A stretch of DNA of 64,000 bases from Phycisphaerae bacterium. Its GTDB lineage: Bacteria > Planctomycetota > Phycisphaerae > UBA1845 > JAFGLZ01. Shown here piece after piece: positions 26,200 to 36,000 of this stretch. Each line of letters begins with the position of its first letter. The first letter of the stretch is position 1. Both the position numbers and the translations under genes were made by a program. The stretch spans positions 44,053 to 108,052 of the forward strand of contig JAFGLZ010000010.1 of NCBI GenBank assembly GCA_016927755.1, written 5' to 3'. The notes beneath the pieces were generated by a model. The model worked only from the letters and a program-made list of their open reading frames with translations. It did no database searches and was not told where the DNA came from.

Positions 26200-28704
26200 C
26201 TAGCGAACCCTCTTGTACGAGATCACCGCCGCGCCGGGACGCTCGGGCATCTCCACCAGTAACCCCCTCTGCATCAGGTCGCGCCCGCCCACTCTACGCG
26301 GCTGGTTGACGTCGACGTCCGTCACAATGTACGTCGCGGCCGGATCGAGCCCGAAAAGCCTCAGTTCGCCGGACCGATAGATGCTGTCCGCCCGCCGGAA
26401 GACCTGAACCATCCCCTTGCCCAGGTCGGGCCGGTCGAACTGCCACGCCAGCCAAGAGCTGCTCTCCAGACTGTATGGCGTCAAGGGGTAGTAGTCGCCG
26501 AGATAGCAGTCCGCCACCTCCCGGAACTGCGCCATCAGTCGGCGCATCAGGTCGTAATCCGCATCCTTGACCCGAACGTCCCAGATGCAGTTCGTAAACG
26601 GAACCATGTTGCTGCGGAAGTCATACGCCGCGAACGTCCCCGTGCCCGTCCCGCTCAGAGGGATCCAGAACGAAATGCCGTAGCTGTGACACTGCGTCCC
26701 GACCGGGTCCAGTCGCCAATCGGTCCGCCACAGAGGCACCGACCGGCGCATCGTCTCCAGGTCGTTCCGCCTCCCGCCGCTCGCGCAAGAGTCGATTAGC
26801 AGCCCCGGATGCCGGCGCAACAGCTCGTCCCAATACGCCAGGTACCCCGTCACGTGCCCGATCTCCGTGATCCCCTGCCGATCCGGAGCGTCGTTGGCCC
26901 GCCACAACCCGAGCGGGTCCATGTTGAAATCCTGGCGATACAGATCGATGCCCTGGTCCGTGATCAGCTTGTCCACGTGGTCCGTCAGCCACTTCCACGC
27001 CTCCGGGTTGCCCAGGTTCAGCAGCCCCCCGTTCTTGCCGCCCAGGATCCACTCCGGATGCTTCTCCGTCAGCCACGTGCCCGGATGAACCCGCTCTGGC
27101 TCGAACCAGACGATGGTCTTGATCCCCTTGGAGTGAGCATAGTCGCTGATCGCCCGAAGACCCCGCGGAAATCGCTTCGTGTCGACCTCCCACGTCCCCG
27201 TCTTGCCCCAGTTCCCGTCGCAGAAGTACCACCCCGCGTCCATCCACCAGTAGTCGATCTTCAACCGTTCCTCCAGATAGCGGTTGATAAATTCCATCTG
27301 GTTCGCCTCGTTCGCGTTGACCATCTCGTTGGTGAAGTGAGAGCTGCAGCCGAACAACATCGGCTGAAGCGCCTTGCCCCCCGGCCTGGGCACGTTGTAC
27401 GCCAGCATCCAACGCCGAAACGTGTTCTGAGACCGAATTCGATCGCCCTTCCAAAACTGCAGCACGATCAGCGGCGTGCGGACCTCCTCCCCCGGATGCA
27501 GCACGAAGTGCGTCAGCTCCTGCCCCGCCCGAACTCGAAGGCCGTTGGCATCGTCGCGAGTGAAACGCGCCGCCCACTGCCCCGGCCAGCCGACCACGGC
27601 GATGACGCCCTCCCCCGGCCACTCGACATTGAAGTACGGCCAATCGCTGTTCGACCCGCGCCCGCCAGACGTCGCGATCCGTTTCTCCGTCTTGCCCCCC
27701 AGAACCGACCGAAGCGGCTGGTAGTCCGTCGGCGCGCACGGGCTGCCGACGTGATGGTTCAAAACGAACTCGCCCGGCGAGGCGAACCGCGCGTACACCT
27801 CGTCCCGCTTCCGCTCGAAGCGAGCGTCCAGCGCCTGGATGTCCGCGATGATGGGCGTGTCCGACGTGCCGCCGTTCTTGAAGTACAGCGTCCACTCCAC
27901 CGTCGGAAAGTCGTGGTACTCGATCGCCGACCAACGAAGCACCAGCGACGTCTTCGGATCGGTCCAGGTCCACGTTCGCTGCGTCCGATGCTCGTCCAAC
28001 TTCTTGATCTGGCGATCCAGCTTCCAGTCCTTGAGCAGCGCCGCCGACGCCTCCCCGCCGTAAGTGAACGAGAACGGCAGGTCCGTGGCCGCCGGCGGCG
28101 GGACCTGCCCCTCGATGATCGGCAGGTCACCCAGCCAGAGGACGCTCCCGTCGACCAGCACGATCTTCGCATCCGCCCAATCGGCCTGGTCGCAGGCGAT
28201 GCCGTCGCCACCATCGCTCACCTCGAGCAGAAACTCCTTCGCGCCCTGCAGGTCAACCTCGACCCGCTCGCACGGCATCCCCTCACGCATGACTTTCGAG
28301 CGGAACGCCTCCTTGCCGGCGACCTTCACCGAGAAGACGATGCTCCCGCGCCCGCCCTGAGTCTGCGGATTCGTGTCCACCCCGACCACCGCCGAAAACC
28401 CCTTGCCCGCGCCCGGAAGACGAACCGCCAGCTTGCTCGTCGCGTGGCAGAATATCCCGCGCGAATACTCCCTCTTGCCCATCGTCAGCGGCCGGCCCAT
28501 CCGACCGTTCTTGCACAACTCGTCGTAGTTGGCCAAGACGGCAATGCCCCACGACGGCGGCTCCACCTGACGGACCCCGTCGAACCGAGCCGCCACCCAT
28601 CGGCGGGCCTCCGCCGTCTCGTCCCCCGTCTGCGTCCCCCCAAGACAGAGCGAGGGAACGACTCCGAGCAACAGCGCGCAAACCACCCAGGACGCCGAGT
28701 TCAT
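26200..28704 (-). CDS. exported GH36-type alpha-galactosidase with NPCBM-like module, paralogue
   Basis: An 834-residue exported protein closely resembling the 21592-24051 product. It has a signal peptide (MNSASWVVCALLLGVVPSLC), an NPCBM-like module (YSRGIFCHATSKLAVRLPG), and a GH36 barrel with DYWWMDAGWYF, IVWFEPERVHPG, LYRQDFNMDPLG and LIDSCASGGRRNDLETMRR...WRTDW. In the last motif the acid/base position reads TD rather than SD. ATG 28704 has AAGGAGAG 8 bases upstream, so the longer frame from 28800 is rejected. The two NPCBM paralogues flank the shorter one, suggesting tandem duplication followed by divergence. Confidence 0.88.
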   Translation of the reverse strand: MNSASWVVCALLLGVVPSLCLGGTQTGDETAEARRWVAARFDGVRQVEPPSWGIAVLANYDELCKNGRMGRPLTMGKREYSRGIFCHATSKLAVRLPGAGKGFSAVVGVDTNPQTQGGRGSIVFSVKVAGKEAFRSKVMREGMPCERVEVDLQGAKEFLLEVSDGGDGIACDQADWADAKIVLVDGSVLWLGDLPIIEGQVPPPAATDLPFSFTYGGEASAALLKDWKLDRQIKKLDEHRTQRTWTWTDPKTSLVLRWSAIEYHDFPTVEWTLYFKNGGTSDTPIIADIQALDARFERKRDEVYARFASPGEFVLNHHVGSPCAPTDYQPLRSVLGGKTEKRIATSGGRGSNSDWPYFNVEWPGEGVIAVVGWPGQWAARFTRDDANGLRVRAGQELTHFVLHPGEEVRTPLIVLQFWKGDRIRSQNTFRRWMLAYNVPRPGGKALQPMLFGCSSHFTNEMVNANEANQMEFINRYLEERLKIDYWWMDAGWYFCDGNWGKTGTWEVDTKRFPRGLRAISDYAHSKGIKTIVWFEPERVHPGTWLTEKHPEWILGGKNGGLLNLGNPEAWKWLTDHVDKLITDQGIDLYRQDFNMDPLGLWRANDAPDRQGITEIGHVTGYLAYWDELLRRHPGLLIDSCASGGRRNDLETMRRSVPLWRTDWRLDPVGTQCHSYGISFWIPLSGTGTGTFAAYDFRSNMVPFTNCIWDVRVKDADYDLMRRLMAQFREVADCYLGDYYPLTPYSLESSSWLAWQFDRPDLGKGMVQVFRRADSIYRSGELRLFGLDPAATYIVTDVDVNQPRRVGGRDLMQRGLLVEMPERPGAAVISYKRVR

Positions 28705-28825
28705 CGTGTGCTCTCCTTCTGTGTCTCTTGATCGATCCCAAAGTCCCGCGCCACCTCTCCCAACGACGCCTCTCGATCGCCCTCGTTCCAAGTCGCTCAA
28801 ACGCGATCACCGGCTGCGCCATCCG

Positions 28826-31255
28826 TCACTTCACGACGGGCTCCCCGTCCAACTCAGCAGCAATCGTGGCGACCGTCTCATCGGGTAGCGCTGCGGGAAG
28901 CGTGATGGTCTTCGAGCCGTTGTCGAACGCCAGCGACGCGCCCGTCGCCAGAAGCCACGCCCGCTTGATCTCGTTCCGCAACCCCGGCAATCCCAGTCGA
29001 TCTCCCGGACGCGATTCCAGATGGATGTACAACCGATTACCCTTCGTCGTGCACTTGCCCGCCGGCAGCGAAGCAAACGGCGAGCCGTACGTGCCGTAGA
29101 TCGACTCGCCGTTCTTGGCCATCCACACACCGATCTCCCGCAGCCGAGAGACCAGCGGCGCCGGAATCTCCCCATCCGCCGTGGGCCCGACGTTCAGCAG
29201 AACGTTCCCACCTCGGCTCGCCACGTCCACCAGCGTCCGAATCAGCTCCTGCCCGCTCTTCAGCGGCGCGTCCCCCTTCTTGTATCCCCACGACGTCCCG
29301 ATCGTCAGGCACGCCTCCCACGGGTGGCTACGCTTCTTCTCGAAATCCGTCGCCTTCCGGATCTCGACCGGCTGCTCCCGTGTGTAGAAGTCGCACAGCG
29401 GATTCACCCCACGCTCCCCCTTGCCGAGCCGATCGTTGATCACCGCGTCCGGCTGCAGCTCGCGGATCATCCGCACCAGCTCCTCCGCCCGCCAGGTCGA
29501 CGCCGGGTGGTCCCACTCACCGTCGAACCACACGCAGTCGATCGGGCCGTAGTTCGCGCAGAGCTCCCGCACCTGCGGAATCATGTACCCTCGCACGTAC
29601 TTCGCGAGATCGGCCTTGTAGTCCGGCTGATGCCAGTCCAGCGTCGAGTAGTAGAACCCGATCTTCACCCCCGCCCCCCGCGCCGCGGCGATCAGCTCCC
29701 GAACGAAGTCCCGCTTGGCGGCGCGATCCATCGCGTCGTAGTCCGTCAGCTTGCTGTCAAACATGCAGAAGCCTTCGTGGTGCTTCGACGTGAGGATCAT
29801 GTACCGCATCCCGGCCGACTTCAGGATCTCCATCCACTGCTTGGCGTCAAACTTCGTCGGCTTGAAATGATCAGCGTACTTCTCGTATTCGGCGACCGGG
29901 ATCCCCTCGTTGTTCATCATCCACGAGACGTACGCCCCCTTGTTGTTCCTGGCCGGCACCGCGTAAAGCCCCCAGTGCACGAACATCCCGAACTTCGCCT
30001 CGTTGAACCACTCGGCGCGTCGAGTGCGTGCCTCGTCCGTCTCGGCCCGCGCCGAAGGTACGCTCTTGTCGGGGGTCGCGGGTGTGGCCGACGTCCCCGG
30101 CGGCGAGATCGCCTTGAACACGTCCACCGGCCACGTCGTCAGCCGCTCAAAGCCCTTCGGCACGTCCTGCTGGAACTGCACGTACGCCTGAACGCTCCCC
30201 TTGGTCGTGTACTGGATCTGGTCCACTGTCTTCTTGTTGACCCGGACGCCGAAGACCTTATAGCCCATCAACGTGCAGTCCTCGAAATCGACGTGCTGGT
30301 ACTTGCCGTGCTCGACGCACTGCACGATCCCGTCCGTCGGCGTGCCCGGCGGCTGCGAAAAGTTGAGCACGATGAGCCGGCAGTCCTTCAGGCCGACCCG
30401 CGTGTACGACTTGAACCCGAAGTTGCTCGTCTTCAGCGCGCACTGCGGGCTGACCATCGTGCAGTCCTCCAGCACCGCGTCCGGCCGATCCGGCATCGAC
30501 GTGTTCTCAACCCGGATGTACGCCGCCGCCGTGTCCCCCCACCAGTCCAGGGCATACAGATGGCATCGTCGAAACGAGATTGGCTCGTCGGTCCGAGACA
30601 GACAGTTCCCCACGCCGCCCCCGAATGCCCGACCGATCCCCACGCAGTCCTCCACGACGACCGTGAACGGCTTCACCTGGTTCGTGCAGTCCCAGAACAA
30701 CCCCGCGTCGGCCCCCGTCGAGTACAGGCGCCGGCAGATCCATCGGTCCCAGATGATCGCCGAGAACGTCTCCTCCGTGTGCTGCGGAGACCAACCCTTC
30801 GACGTCGCCCGAATCGTCGACCACCAGTCGTAGCTCTTGAAGCCCTTGGCGGGGTCGCCCGAGTCGATCACCACCCAACCCGTCGCCCCGGACCCAAGCT
30901 TGCCGTCGAAGTCCCCCACGAACAGGTTGTAGGCGCCCTCCGCGCCCTTGTGAGACGGATACAGGTTCGCCTCGATGTACACGTCGGGCCGGACGATCAC
31001 GCGATGCCCCCCCTTCTCGTCGGGCACGGCCTGCAGCGCCGCCTGGATCGTGTGAAACGCCTTGGCCCAACTGCTGCCGTCGGAGTTGTCACCCAGCCTC
31101 GAAACGTAGAGCGAAACCCCCTTCCGCCCCGCGTAGTCGCCACCGGCGGGATCCCATGTCGCTGCGGTAACGGCCGTGGTTGAGCATGACATGATGAGCA
31201 GAGCCTTTCCGATGAGGCGCGGCACATAACTGCCTTCAAAAGTCTCTCGCGTCAC
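28826..31255 (-). CDS. beta-helix + GH29 alpha-L-fucosidase fusion (module A-C)
   Basis: An 809-residue exported protein. The GTG start at 31255 has GAAGGAG 8 bases upstream and gives a signal peptide ending near TAVTAATW. The ATG at 31390 would run into the neighbouring gene. Residues about 35-390 are module A, a right-handed beta-helix-like domain beginning SLYVSRLGDNSDGSSWAKAF and ending VQFQQDVPKGFERL. Residues about 425-809 are a GH29 alpha-L-fucosidase: KFGMFVHWGLYAVP, MILTSKHHEGFCMFDSKLT, and CVWFDGEWD with the expected nucleophile Asp. GH29 removes alpha-L-fucose with retention. Module A recurs in two other genes of this locus, so this is an apparent module fusion. Confidence 0.88.
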   Translation of the reverse strand: MTRETFEGSYVPRLIGKALLIMSCSTTAVTAATWDPAGGDYAGRKGVSLYVSRLGDNSDGSSWAKAFHTIQAALQAVPDEKGGHRVIVRPDVYIEANLYPSHKGAEGAYNLFVGDFDGKLGSGATGWVVIDSGDPAKGFKSYDWWSTIRATSKGWSPQHTEETFSAIIWDRWICRRLYSTGADAGLFWDCTNQVKPFTVVVEDCVGIGRAFGGGVGNCLSRTDEPISFRRCHLYALDWWGDTAAAYIRVENTSMPDRPDAVLEDCTMVSPQCALKTSNFGFKSYTRVGLKDCRLIVLNFSQPPGTPTDGIVQCVEHGKYQHVDFEDCTLMGYKVFGVRVNKKTVDQIQYTTKGSVQAYVQFQQDVPKGFERLTTWPVDVFKAISPPGTSATPATPDKSVPSARAETDEARTRRAEWFNEAKFGMFVHWGLYAVPARNNKGAYVSWMMNNEGIPVAEYEKYADHFKPTKFDAKQWMEILKSAGMRYMILTSKHHEGFCMFDSKLTDYDAMDRAAKRDFVRELIAAARGAGVKIGFYYSTLDWHQPDYKADLAKYVRGYMIPQVRELCANYGPIDCVWFDGEWDHPASTWRAEELVRMIRELQPDAVINDRLGKGERGVNPLCDFYTREQPVEIRKATDFEKKRSHPWEACLTIGTSWGYKKGDAPLKSGQELIRTLVDVASRGGNVLLNVGPTADGEIPAPLVSRLREIGVWMAKNGESIYGTYGSPFASLPAGKCTTKGNRLYIHLESRPGDRLGLPGLRNEIKRAWLLATGASLAFDNGSKTITLPAALPDETVATIAAELDGEPVVK

Positions 31256-31331
31256 GTAACAATCTCCTTCTTCTCCTTCTGTATCCAACCGGCTCGCCAC
31301 CGAGACGACACGGGCCCGCAACCCTCCCCCC

Positions 31332-33485
31332 CTACCGCGACGAATCGGCGAACTCAAGCCGCAACGCCGTAGGCGCGTCGATGTCCGCATTCAACCACAG
31401 CGTTCGCCCGTCCCAAGCGAACTCGTCGCTTCTTAGCTGACGGTTGGCCAAGCTGGCGCGGGTCAGGGCCTTCGGTGCTCCGAGCAGCTCGAACACCGGA
31501 TGAACGCACGGCCTGCTCGGCTTGACAGTGATCGTCACGACGGAACGCTCGACCCGCACGCGAATCGCCCGGCGTTGCGGCACGTAAGAGTCGAAGTCCA
31601 CCCGACCGCCGTCGACCTCCAGCGCCGGCGGCGCCGCGAAGCTGTGCGCCCATTGCAGCAGGCGCGCGTCGTCGGCGTCGCTCGATCCGATCAACCACAC
31701 CCAACACTGCATCATCATCCGCCTTGACCGTCCCAGCGTGTCGATCGCCGGAAGCGTCGTCACGCTCAGAGGCGTCGGCCGGCCCCGCGCCCAGCTCATG
31801 ATGCTGTTATGCGCCGGCGTCAGGCCGATCCGATCGTCAATCGATCCGCACGTCGTCTTACCCCGCGCCAACGGCCAGTGGCTCCCCCAATACGCCGGCG
31901 TCACCACGACCCCACGGTCGGAAAACGGCGGAAAGAACGTCCGAGGAAGATTCGTGTCGTCGGGACTGAAGTACACGGCGGCAAGCTTGTCGCCCCGGTT
32001 CAGTCGCACTCGGTACACCGCCGGAATGCCGCGCGGCCTGCGCTTCGCCCCCTGCTCACCGTCAAGGAAGGGAAACTGCAGCTCGCGCTTCTCGCCGTCC
32101 ATGAAGATCACGTCGACGAGATTGGGCGGCAGGACGCTAAAGGGGTACGTCGCCTGCGGCGTGAGAATGATAAACTCGCTCAGCTCGTAGTCCGCATCGG
32201 GTGCGCTCTTGAGCGTCATGACGCGCGTGCCGAACCCGTCCGGATAGAAGATGTAGTCCTCCACCGCCGACTCGCCCCAGACCTTATAGTGGAAGTCGCA
32301 CGACTGATAGCGCCACCGAACGTGAACCCTCGCGGCGGTCGACTCGATGATCTCCACCCGCCCGTACCGCAGCTCCTTGTCCATCAGCGGCTCGACGCAG
32401 TCCGTGAATCCCGGCGGCGGCGACGTCTCCGCCCACTCGTAGCACAACCCCGTGTTGTGCAAACCTGCCCAGAACGGGATGTAGCTCGATCCCCGCCAGA
32501 ACACGAATCGCCCGCCGTTCGGCAGCGACACCACGACGTCGTGAAGCTCCCCCTCCCAGCCGTCTTCGTATCGCATCGTCGACAGCGTGCCGTCCTCCGC
32601 CCGAACCGAAATCGGGGCATCGTAGCGAAGCTTCGTCTCCCTCGCGCCGAACCGCGGCCACTCCGGCGGCTTGCGGACCAGCATCGTCGGTATCTTCTTG
32701 GCCCAGAGCTGCCCTCCCTCCGCGTCGGTGATTTGGACGTGCAGCACATCTCGGTCGCCCGCCGCGGCCGGCGTCGGCACCGGAACGCTCCGCCGCATCG
32801 GCAACCCGATCGGCATCGGCACGACAACGGCCGTGCGACCCTCCGGACGTGACTCGAACCACGCCGCCCATCGCGCCTGCGGAATCGACCGAAAACGGCT
32901 GACGCCCGCCACCGCCAACGTGGGCTTCTGCCCCGGACCCAGCAGCAGCCAATCGTTCGGCACCAGGATCGTCCCCAGATCCACCGGGTTCACCACGCTG
33001 TCGGGGCGCGCGACCGCCTCCCCCTCGAACGCCGGAGACGCAACCGTTTCCTGCGCCAGTCGAACGGGGTCGTGCCCGGCATCGACCTTCGCAAGAAGCT
33101 CCAACTGGTTCGGCCATCTGTCGAAGACGAACCGTCGCGCATGCGGCGGCTTGCCGGTGACCGAGAAGGCGTGGCGCGCGATCTCCTCTCCGTTCAGCAA
33201 GCCCACCAGAACGAACTTCGTCGACGGCTTCGCCCCCGAAGCGATCTCGACGTTCACCGCCATCGGCCGCGCGACACGATCCAGACCGAACGGCGGACGC
33301 CAGGGATGACCCTGCTCCACACTGATCCGACCGGCCAGTTTCTCTCCCGAGTTACCCGCTGCCATCAGCGCGGACGACGGCGCCGACAGTGCCGCCGCCA
33401 GGACGCCACACGCCAAGAAACCAGTCGCCCGCCCACTGCGGGCGCCACGCGCGGGAACGACTCTGCTCGAATCGGACTGCGTCAT
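31332..33485 (-). CDS. exported protein of unknown function in the fucosidase operon
   Basis: A 717-residue protein with a signal peptide (TGFLACGVLAAALSAPSSALMAA). No catalytic family was recognised. The middle part, with GRFVFWRGSSYIPFW, LCYEWAET and MDKELRYGRVEIIES, looks beta-rich, and aromatic residues are frequent, as in polysaccharide-active beta-sandwich proteins. ATG 33485 has GGGAGGTGA 6 bases upstream. The longer frame, to 34019, overlaps the next gene in another frame and is rejected. It lies between two GH29 fusions, 38 bases from one and 76 from the other, so a role in binding or cleaving the same glycan is inferred only from context. Confidence 0.75.
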   Translation of the reverse strand: MTQSDSSRVVPARGARSGRATGFLACGVLAAALSAPSSALMAAGNSGEKLAGRISVEQGHPWRPPFGLDRVARPMAVNVEIASGAKPSTKFVLVGLLNGEEIARHAFSVTGKPPHARRFVFDRWPNQLELLAKVDAGHDPVRLAQETVASPAFEGEAVARPDSVVNPVDLGTILVPNDWLLLGPGQKPTLAVAGVSRFRSIPQARWAAWFESRPEGRTAVVVPMPIGLPMRRSVPVPTPAAAGDRDVLHVQITDAEGGQLWAKKIPTMLVRKPPEWPRFGARETKLRYDAPISVRAEDGTLSTMRYEDGWEGELHDVVVSLPNGGRFVFWRGSSYIPFWAGLHNTGLCYEWAETSPPPGFTDCVEPLMDKELRYGRVEIIESTAARVHVRWRYQSCDFHYKVWGESAVEDYIFYPDGFGTRVMTLKSAPDADYELSEFIILTPQATYPFSVLPPNLVDVIFMDGEKRELQFPFLDGEQGAKRRPRGIPAVYRVRLNRGDKLAAVYFSPDDTNLPRTFFPPFSDRGVVVTPAYWGSHWPLARGKTTCGSIDDRIGLTPAHNSIMSWARGRPTPLSVTTLPAIDTLGRSRRMMMQCWVWLIGSSDADDARLLQWAHSFAAPPALEVDGGRVDFDSYVPQRRAIRVRVERSVVTITVKPSRPCVHPVFELLGAPKALTRASLANRQLRSDEFAWDGRTLWLNADIDAPTALRLEFADSSR

Positions 33486-33523
33486 CCCATTCACCTCCCT
33501 CGGACGGAAGCCACGTGCCGACC

Positions 33524-35770
33524 CTACTTGACCATCGGTCTCGAATCCAACTCGATCGCGACCGTCGAGACGAACTTGTCCGGCAACGCCGCCGGGATCG
33601 CCACGGTCTTCGCGACGTCGTCGAACTCCAGCGTCTCGCCCGTCTTCAGAAACCAAGCACGCTTGATGCCGTTCTGCAGACCCGGCAGCCTGACCGCCGG
33701 ACCTGGATGCGATTCCAGATGCACGTACAGCCGATTCCCCTTCGTCGTACACTTGCCCGCCGGCAGCGACGCGAAGGGCGAACCGTACGTGCCATGGATC
33801 GACTCGCCACACCGGCTCATCCATTCGCCAATGTCCCGCAGGCGGGAGTCGTACTCGCCCGGAATCTCCCCATCGCCTGTCAGCGGAACGTTCAGTACCA
33901 GGTTCCCGCCCCGACTCGCGACGTCGACGATCCTCCGGATCAGCTCCTCGCTGGGCTTCAGCTTCGTGTCGCTCTTGCTGTACACCCACGACTCGCCGAT
34001 CGTCATGCACGCCTCCCACGGGTAAGGCCGGTCACGCTCGAAGTCCGTCGTCTGGTGTATCTCGTGCAACTGCTCCCGCGTGTAGAAGTCGCACAACCGC
34101 GTCTTCCCGCGCAGACCCTTGCCCAGCCGATCGTTCACGACCGCGTTGGGCTGCGGACGCCGAATCGCCTCGACCAGCTCCGGCGACCGCCACGCCTCGA
34201 TCGGATGATCCCACTCCCCGTCGAACCAGATCCCGTCGATCGGACCGTAATTCGAGCAAAGCTCCCGGATCTGCCCGTGCATGTAGTTCACGTACTGTGG
34301 CAGGTTCGCCCGATAGTCCGGGTGATGCTCATCCAACATGGAGTAGTAGAGGCAGAGCTTCATCTCGTCGGCCCGTGCGGCCTTGATCAACTCGCCGATC
34401 AAGTCCCGTCCCGCCCCGTGCTTCACCGCGTTGTAGTCCGTCAGCTTCGTGTCGAACAAGCAGAACCCGTCGTGCTCCTTCGTGATGAAGATCATGTACC
34501 GACCGCCCGCCGCCTTCAGCCGCGCCACCAGAGTCGCCGCGTCGAACTTGCCCGCCTTGAACCGATCCGCGAATCGCTCGTACTCCGGAAGTGGATAGGC
34601 GCCGTTGCGCATCCTCAGGTTCAGCTCGAGCGGGTTCAGCCCCTCGTGCGGGGCCAGCGAGAACAGCGAGTAGTGAACGATGTACCCGAACTTGGCCTGC
34701 CGGAACCATTCCTGACGCTTTGCCATGTTCGCGTCGACGGCGCCGTTCGCGTCGCCCTTGGGCAAGTACCGCCCCTGCTTCGCGTCGAATCGGATCATGG
34801 GCGCCCCTTCGGGAAAGTAGCTCTCCAGAAACGCCTTCATCGCCCCCGGGTGCATCGCCACGCGAATCGTCCCCCACGTCTGCTGATCGCCCGTTGCGTA
34901 GTACACGTACGTGTTCCCCTCACACTCGAACAAGTCCGCGTCCGTGTTGTTGATCCCCTCGCCCGCCCCGGGGTCCAGCATCGGATACCGCGTGGGACTC
35001 AATTCCCAGAGGGCCAGGTCCTTCGATCGCGCGATCAACGTCACGTACTTCGTGCTCGCGAGCCGATACTCGTAGCTCAGCCCCGGGCCCTTGTACCGCC
35101 ACGCCCCATAAATCATGTAGTAGTACGGCGCGAAGTACCGGAGCGTCGGATTGCCGCACGCCGTCCGCCCCTCCAGATCGGCAAACGATATCCCCTCGAT
35201 CGGCTCCCACCGCGAAAGGTCCTTCGATCGGGCGAACCGGAAACACCACTGCACCGGCTTGTTCGATTCGTACGCCATCACGTAACCGTGATCGTCCCGG
35301 CACACCGACGTGTTGAAGAAGTGCTCCCCGCCCTTGCGCGTCAGGACAAGCTCGCTCTTCCACGTCTTCAGATCCGTCGACCAGAAGCGGTAGATGTCCT
35401 TCGTCCACTCCGCCTCGGTGTCCCCATACTGCGTGGCGAAGACGTTCATCTCCTTGCCGACCACGATCGCGCTGACGAACGAGAACCCCTGGCCGAAGCG
35501 AGTGACCTCCTCCCCCGTCGTCAGGTCCTCGATGAAAAGGTACATGTCCTTCGCCGTCGACTTCACCGGCCGACTGTTGTTCACCAGCAACGCCCGACCC
35601 TCGTACACGACCGGCGTGTTCTCCATCCCCACGGGAAAGCTGAACGGCAGCTTGACGAGCGTCGGGTTCTCGATGACCCCGCCCTTGCCCTCGCCAACGC
35701 TAGCTTCCTGGGCGGCTGCCAATGTCGACACGGTCAGAATCACGAACAGAATGAAACCAGTCAGCCCCAT
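33524..35770 (-). CDS. beta-propeller + GH29 alpha-L-fucosidase fusion (module B-C)
   Basis: A 748-residue exported protein. Signal peptide: GLTGFILFVILTVSTLAAA. Residues about 35-345 are module B, a GH43/GH117-like five-bladed beta-propeller pattern with repeated DxxFECEGNTYVYYATGDQ and RSKDLxxWE blade motifs. From about 365 comes a GH29 domain: KFGYIVHYSLFSL, MIFITKEHDGFCLFDTKLT, and DGIWFDGEWDHP with the expected nucleophile Asp. Its C-terminal tail, GTYGSPFASLPAGKCTTKGN, is nearly identical to that of the A-C fusion, so the two fucosidase halves are recent paralogues with different N-terminal partners. ATG 35770 is preceded by CGGAG. Whether module B is catalytic is unknown. Confidence 0.87.
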   Translation of the reverse strand: MGLTGFILFVILTVSTLAAAQEASVGEGKGGVIENPTLVKLPFSFPVGMENTPVVYEGRALLVNNSRPVKSTAKDMYLFIEDLTTGEEVTRFGQGFSFVSAIVVGKEMNVFATQYGDTEAEWTKDIYRFWSTDLKTWKSELVLTRKGGEHFFNTSVCRDDHGYVMAYESNKPVQWCFRFARSKDLSRWEPIEGISFADLEGRTACGNPTLRYFAPYYYMIYGAWRYKGPGLSYEYRLASTKYVTLIARSKDLALWELSPTRYPMLDPGAGEGINNTDADLFECEGNTYVYYATGDQQTWGTIRVAMHPGAMKAFLESYFPEGAPMIRFDAKQGRYLPKGDANGAVDANMAKRQEWFRQAKFGYIVHYSLFSLAPHEGLNPLELNLRMRNGAYPLPEYERFADRFKAGKFDAATLVARLKAAGGRYMIFITKEHDGFCLFDTKLTDYNAVKHGAGRDLIGELIKAARADEMKLCLYYSMLDEHHPDYRANLPQYVNYMHGQIRELCSNYGPIDGIWFDGEWDHPIEAWRSPELVEAIRRPQPNAVVNDRLGKGLRGKTRLCDFYTREQLHEIHQTTDFERDRPYPWEACMTIGESWVYSKSDTKLKPSEELIRRIVDVASRGGNLVLNVPLTGDGEIPGEYDSRLRDIGEWMSRCGESIHGTYGSPFASLPAGKCTTKGNRLYVHLESHPGPAVRLPGLQNGIKRAWFLKTGETLEFDDVAKTVAIPAALPDKFVSTVAIELDSRPMVK

Positions 35771-35821
35771 GCTCAAACTCCGTTTGTTGCATCGCGCGGC
35801 CGCGTGCCCCAACGCCCCCGT

Positions 35822-35842
35822 AGCACGGGCATCTTGCCCGTG
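35822..35842. repeat. CACGGGC hairpin
   Basis: AGCACGGGCATCTTGCCCGT forms a CACGGGC/GCCCGTG stem with a 5-base loop. It adjoins hairpin repeat copy 5. It could serve as a transcription stop for either strand or be another small REP-type element. Confidence 0.55.
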
Positions 35843-35863
35843 TTCTGAGGTGTGCCGGGTGCC

Positions 35864-35932
35864 GGGTGCCCCATCGCTTCAGCGGTGGGGAACTCGAATT
35901 CCGCCCCACCTCCGAAGAAGTAGACCACCCAA
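35864..35932 (+). repeat. hairpin repeat family, copy 5
   Basis: It begins GGGTGCCCCATCGCTTCAGC, continues GGTGGGGAACTCGAATTC and ends GACCACCC; outer GGGTG/CACCC-type ends and inner GTGGGG/CCCCAC pair. Together with the small hairpin at 35822 it fills the 230-base gap between two glycan genes, the largest gap in this minus-strand run. Confidence 0.75.
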
Positions 35933-36000
35933 CGTTACACGACCCCGGCCGCGCGATACCCCCAATCCTGTCTTGCCCCGCAGCGCGGGCCCCTCGGAAA

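Noticed and set aside
33486..34019. N-terminal extension of the 31332-33485 gene
   Set aside because: It reads through the GH29 region of the upstream gene in another frame. The internal ATG has a strong ribosome site followed by a signal peptide.
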